Origin: Suilimivivens sp963638365
Lineage (GTDB): Bacteria; Bacillota; Clostridia; Lachnospirales; Lachnospiraceae
Direction: 5' to 3'
Length of the DNA: 23,895 bases
Assembly (NCBI GenBank): GCA_963638365.1
Contig: CAVHRK010000058.1
Coordinates: forward strand, 1 to 23,895
Shown: in pieces, positions 23,015-23,895 of the stretch
Position numbering within the stretch: position 1 is the stretch's first letter
How the letters are laid out: each line of letters begins with the position of its first letter
Made by a program: the position numbers and the translations under genes
The notes under the pieces: generated by a model
Told to the model about the DNA's origin: nothing
Databases searched by the model: none
What the model saw: the letters and a program-made list of their open reading frames with translations, nothing else

Positions 23015-23082
23015 TCCTCTCTGATCTGTAGAACCTATAAACTTAATTGAAAAAAATATATACAAAATCAAACTACAGGAAA

Positions 23083-23892
23083 TTATTTTTCTTCTATCCG
23101 TGTATGCTTTTCCTTCCGGTAATCCGATGGTGAAACATGATATTTTTTCTGAAAATAACGGCTGAAATATAAAGGATTTTCAAATCCGCATGCCCGCGAA
23201 ATCTCACTGATATGATCATCCATGGATTCCAGAAGTTCTCTTGCATGGTTTAATCGTATTTCATTAATATACTGCTTAGGCGTTGTGCCTGTATAGTTCT
23301 TAAATGATTTAATGAACCACTCCACACTGGCACCATATTCCTTTGCCAATTCTTCCACGGTTAAATTATCCGCATAACTGAAATTCATTTTCTCTATGAT
23401 TTTTTCCAGTTCTCTCTGATGCAGCTTATCCTCATGATATAATTGCTCATAGTTTTCACGGGTAAAAAGCCATACCAGTTCTTCCCCTTTTAGATTGGCA
23501 ATACGGATATACTCTTTTTTCTTCATCATCAGTTCACGGATTAATTCTTCAAATCCTCTGGTAATCTGTGGCGACATGCCGACATAGGACATTTTCTCCA
23601 AGCCGCTTTGCTTAAGAATCTCACTAACCCCTCTTCCCCCAAAATGAAGCCAGTAAAATTCCGCATTTTCATTAAAATAAAAAGAATATCTCTGCCTTTC
23701 ATCCGGATGATATAAAACCACGTATCCTTCATCCAAAACTACTTTTTCTTCCCCAAACCAGAAATGTCCTTTCCCACGGTTAACATAAATAATCTGATAA
23801 TCCTTTCTTCCATTTTTCCGGTCTATCCGCAGATTTACATTTTTATTGAATGTAATTTTTCCACAGCTATGCACCAGAAAAGGAGCCTTCAT
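23083..23892 (-). CDS. AraC-family transcriptional regulator
   Basis: Likely sugar-responsive activator of the adjacent lacZ-ydcF genes. The 269 residues show an N-terminal cupin-like sensor domain (YQIIYVNRGKGHFWFGEEK, DEGYVVLYHPDERQRYSF, about 10-85) and a C-terminal double helix-turn-helix (about 165-262) with LTVEELAKEYGASVEWFIKSF and ISRACGFENPLYFSRYFQKK, ending in the usual HVSPSDYRKE. The ATG at 23890-23892 is three bases from the window edge, so the ribosome site and any further N-terminal residues are not visible; the length is nevertheless normal for the family. It lies 108 bases upstream of lacZ in the same orientation with no clear terminator between, so read-through is possible. 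Confidence 0.9.
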   Translation of the reverse strand: MKAPFLVHSCGKITFNKNVNLRIDRKNGRKDYQIIYVNRGKGHFWFGEEKVVLDEGYVVLYHPDERQRYSFYFNENAEFYWLHFGGRGVSEILKQSGLEKMSYVGMSPQITRGFEELIRELMMKKKEYIRIANLKGEELVWLFTRENYEQLYHEDKLHQRELEKIIEKMNFSYADNLTVEELAKEYGASVEWFIKSFKNYTGTTPKQYINEIRLNHARELLESMDDHISEISRACGFENPLYFSRYFQKKYHVSPSDYRKEKHTRIEEK

Positions 23893-23895
23893 TTC

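Overview
This 23.9 kb window reads as ordinary chromosomal backbone of a low-to-medium GC Firmicute, most likely a Lachnospiraceae-type (Clostridium cluster XIVa) anaerobe. The reasons are protein wording close to that clade (HisRS, RqcH, RNase Y, RemA), sporulation-linked genes (spoIIM, remA, a MurJ/SpoVB-type flippase), purine-rich AGGAG ribosome binding sites, Firmicute LexA and BirA operators, and conserved gene order. I see no rRNA, tRNA, insertion sequence, prophage or CRISPR array.

Layout, left to right. Positions 1-3563: hisS (-), aroF (+) and a Xer-type tyrosine recombinase (-, TTG start). Positions 3752-6207: a leftward cluster of a type-Ic aspartate aminotransferase, nudF and spoIIM, which keeps the nudF-spoIIM-xerD order known from Bacillus. 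Positions 6208-6551: no protein gene, but a striking nested inverted-repeat block (6305-6491) shaped like a cloverleaf, then the rny terminator. Positions 6552-9826: rny, recX and recA (-), with two LexA-type sites at the recA promoter. Positions 9911-10192: a gap with the pgsA terminator and a possible small RNA. Positions 10193-14199: a leftward operon yicC-remA-gmk-rpoZ-rimO-pgsA from a strong promoter. Positions 14359-16116: rqcH (+), divergent from yicC. Positions 16154-17878: a lipid-II/polysaccharide-type flippase (-). Positions 18031-18979: bioY followed by a cysteine-rich DUF1284 protein (-), behind a promoter covered by a BirA box. Positions 19091-23892: an accessory sugar locus of an AraC-family regulator, a 1026-residue GH2 beta-galactosidase and a YdcF homologue, all leftward.

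Most genes are housekeeping: translation and its quality control (hisS, rimO, rqcH), RNA turnover (rny, yicC), SOS repair (recA, recX), nucleotide and lipid synthesis (gmk, pgsA), and cell wall and development (flippase, remA, spoIIM). The observations most worth a second look are the cloverleaf element between rny and the aminotransferase, the inferred BirA control of bioY together with DUF1284, and the tight pairing of lacZ with ydcF. Start sites were moved downstream from the longest ORF for spoIIM, recX, recA, gmk, yicC, the flippase, DUF1284 and ydcF, on the basis of ribosome binding sites and family N-termini.
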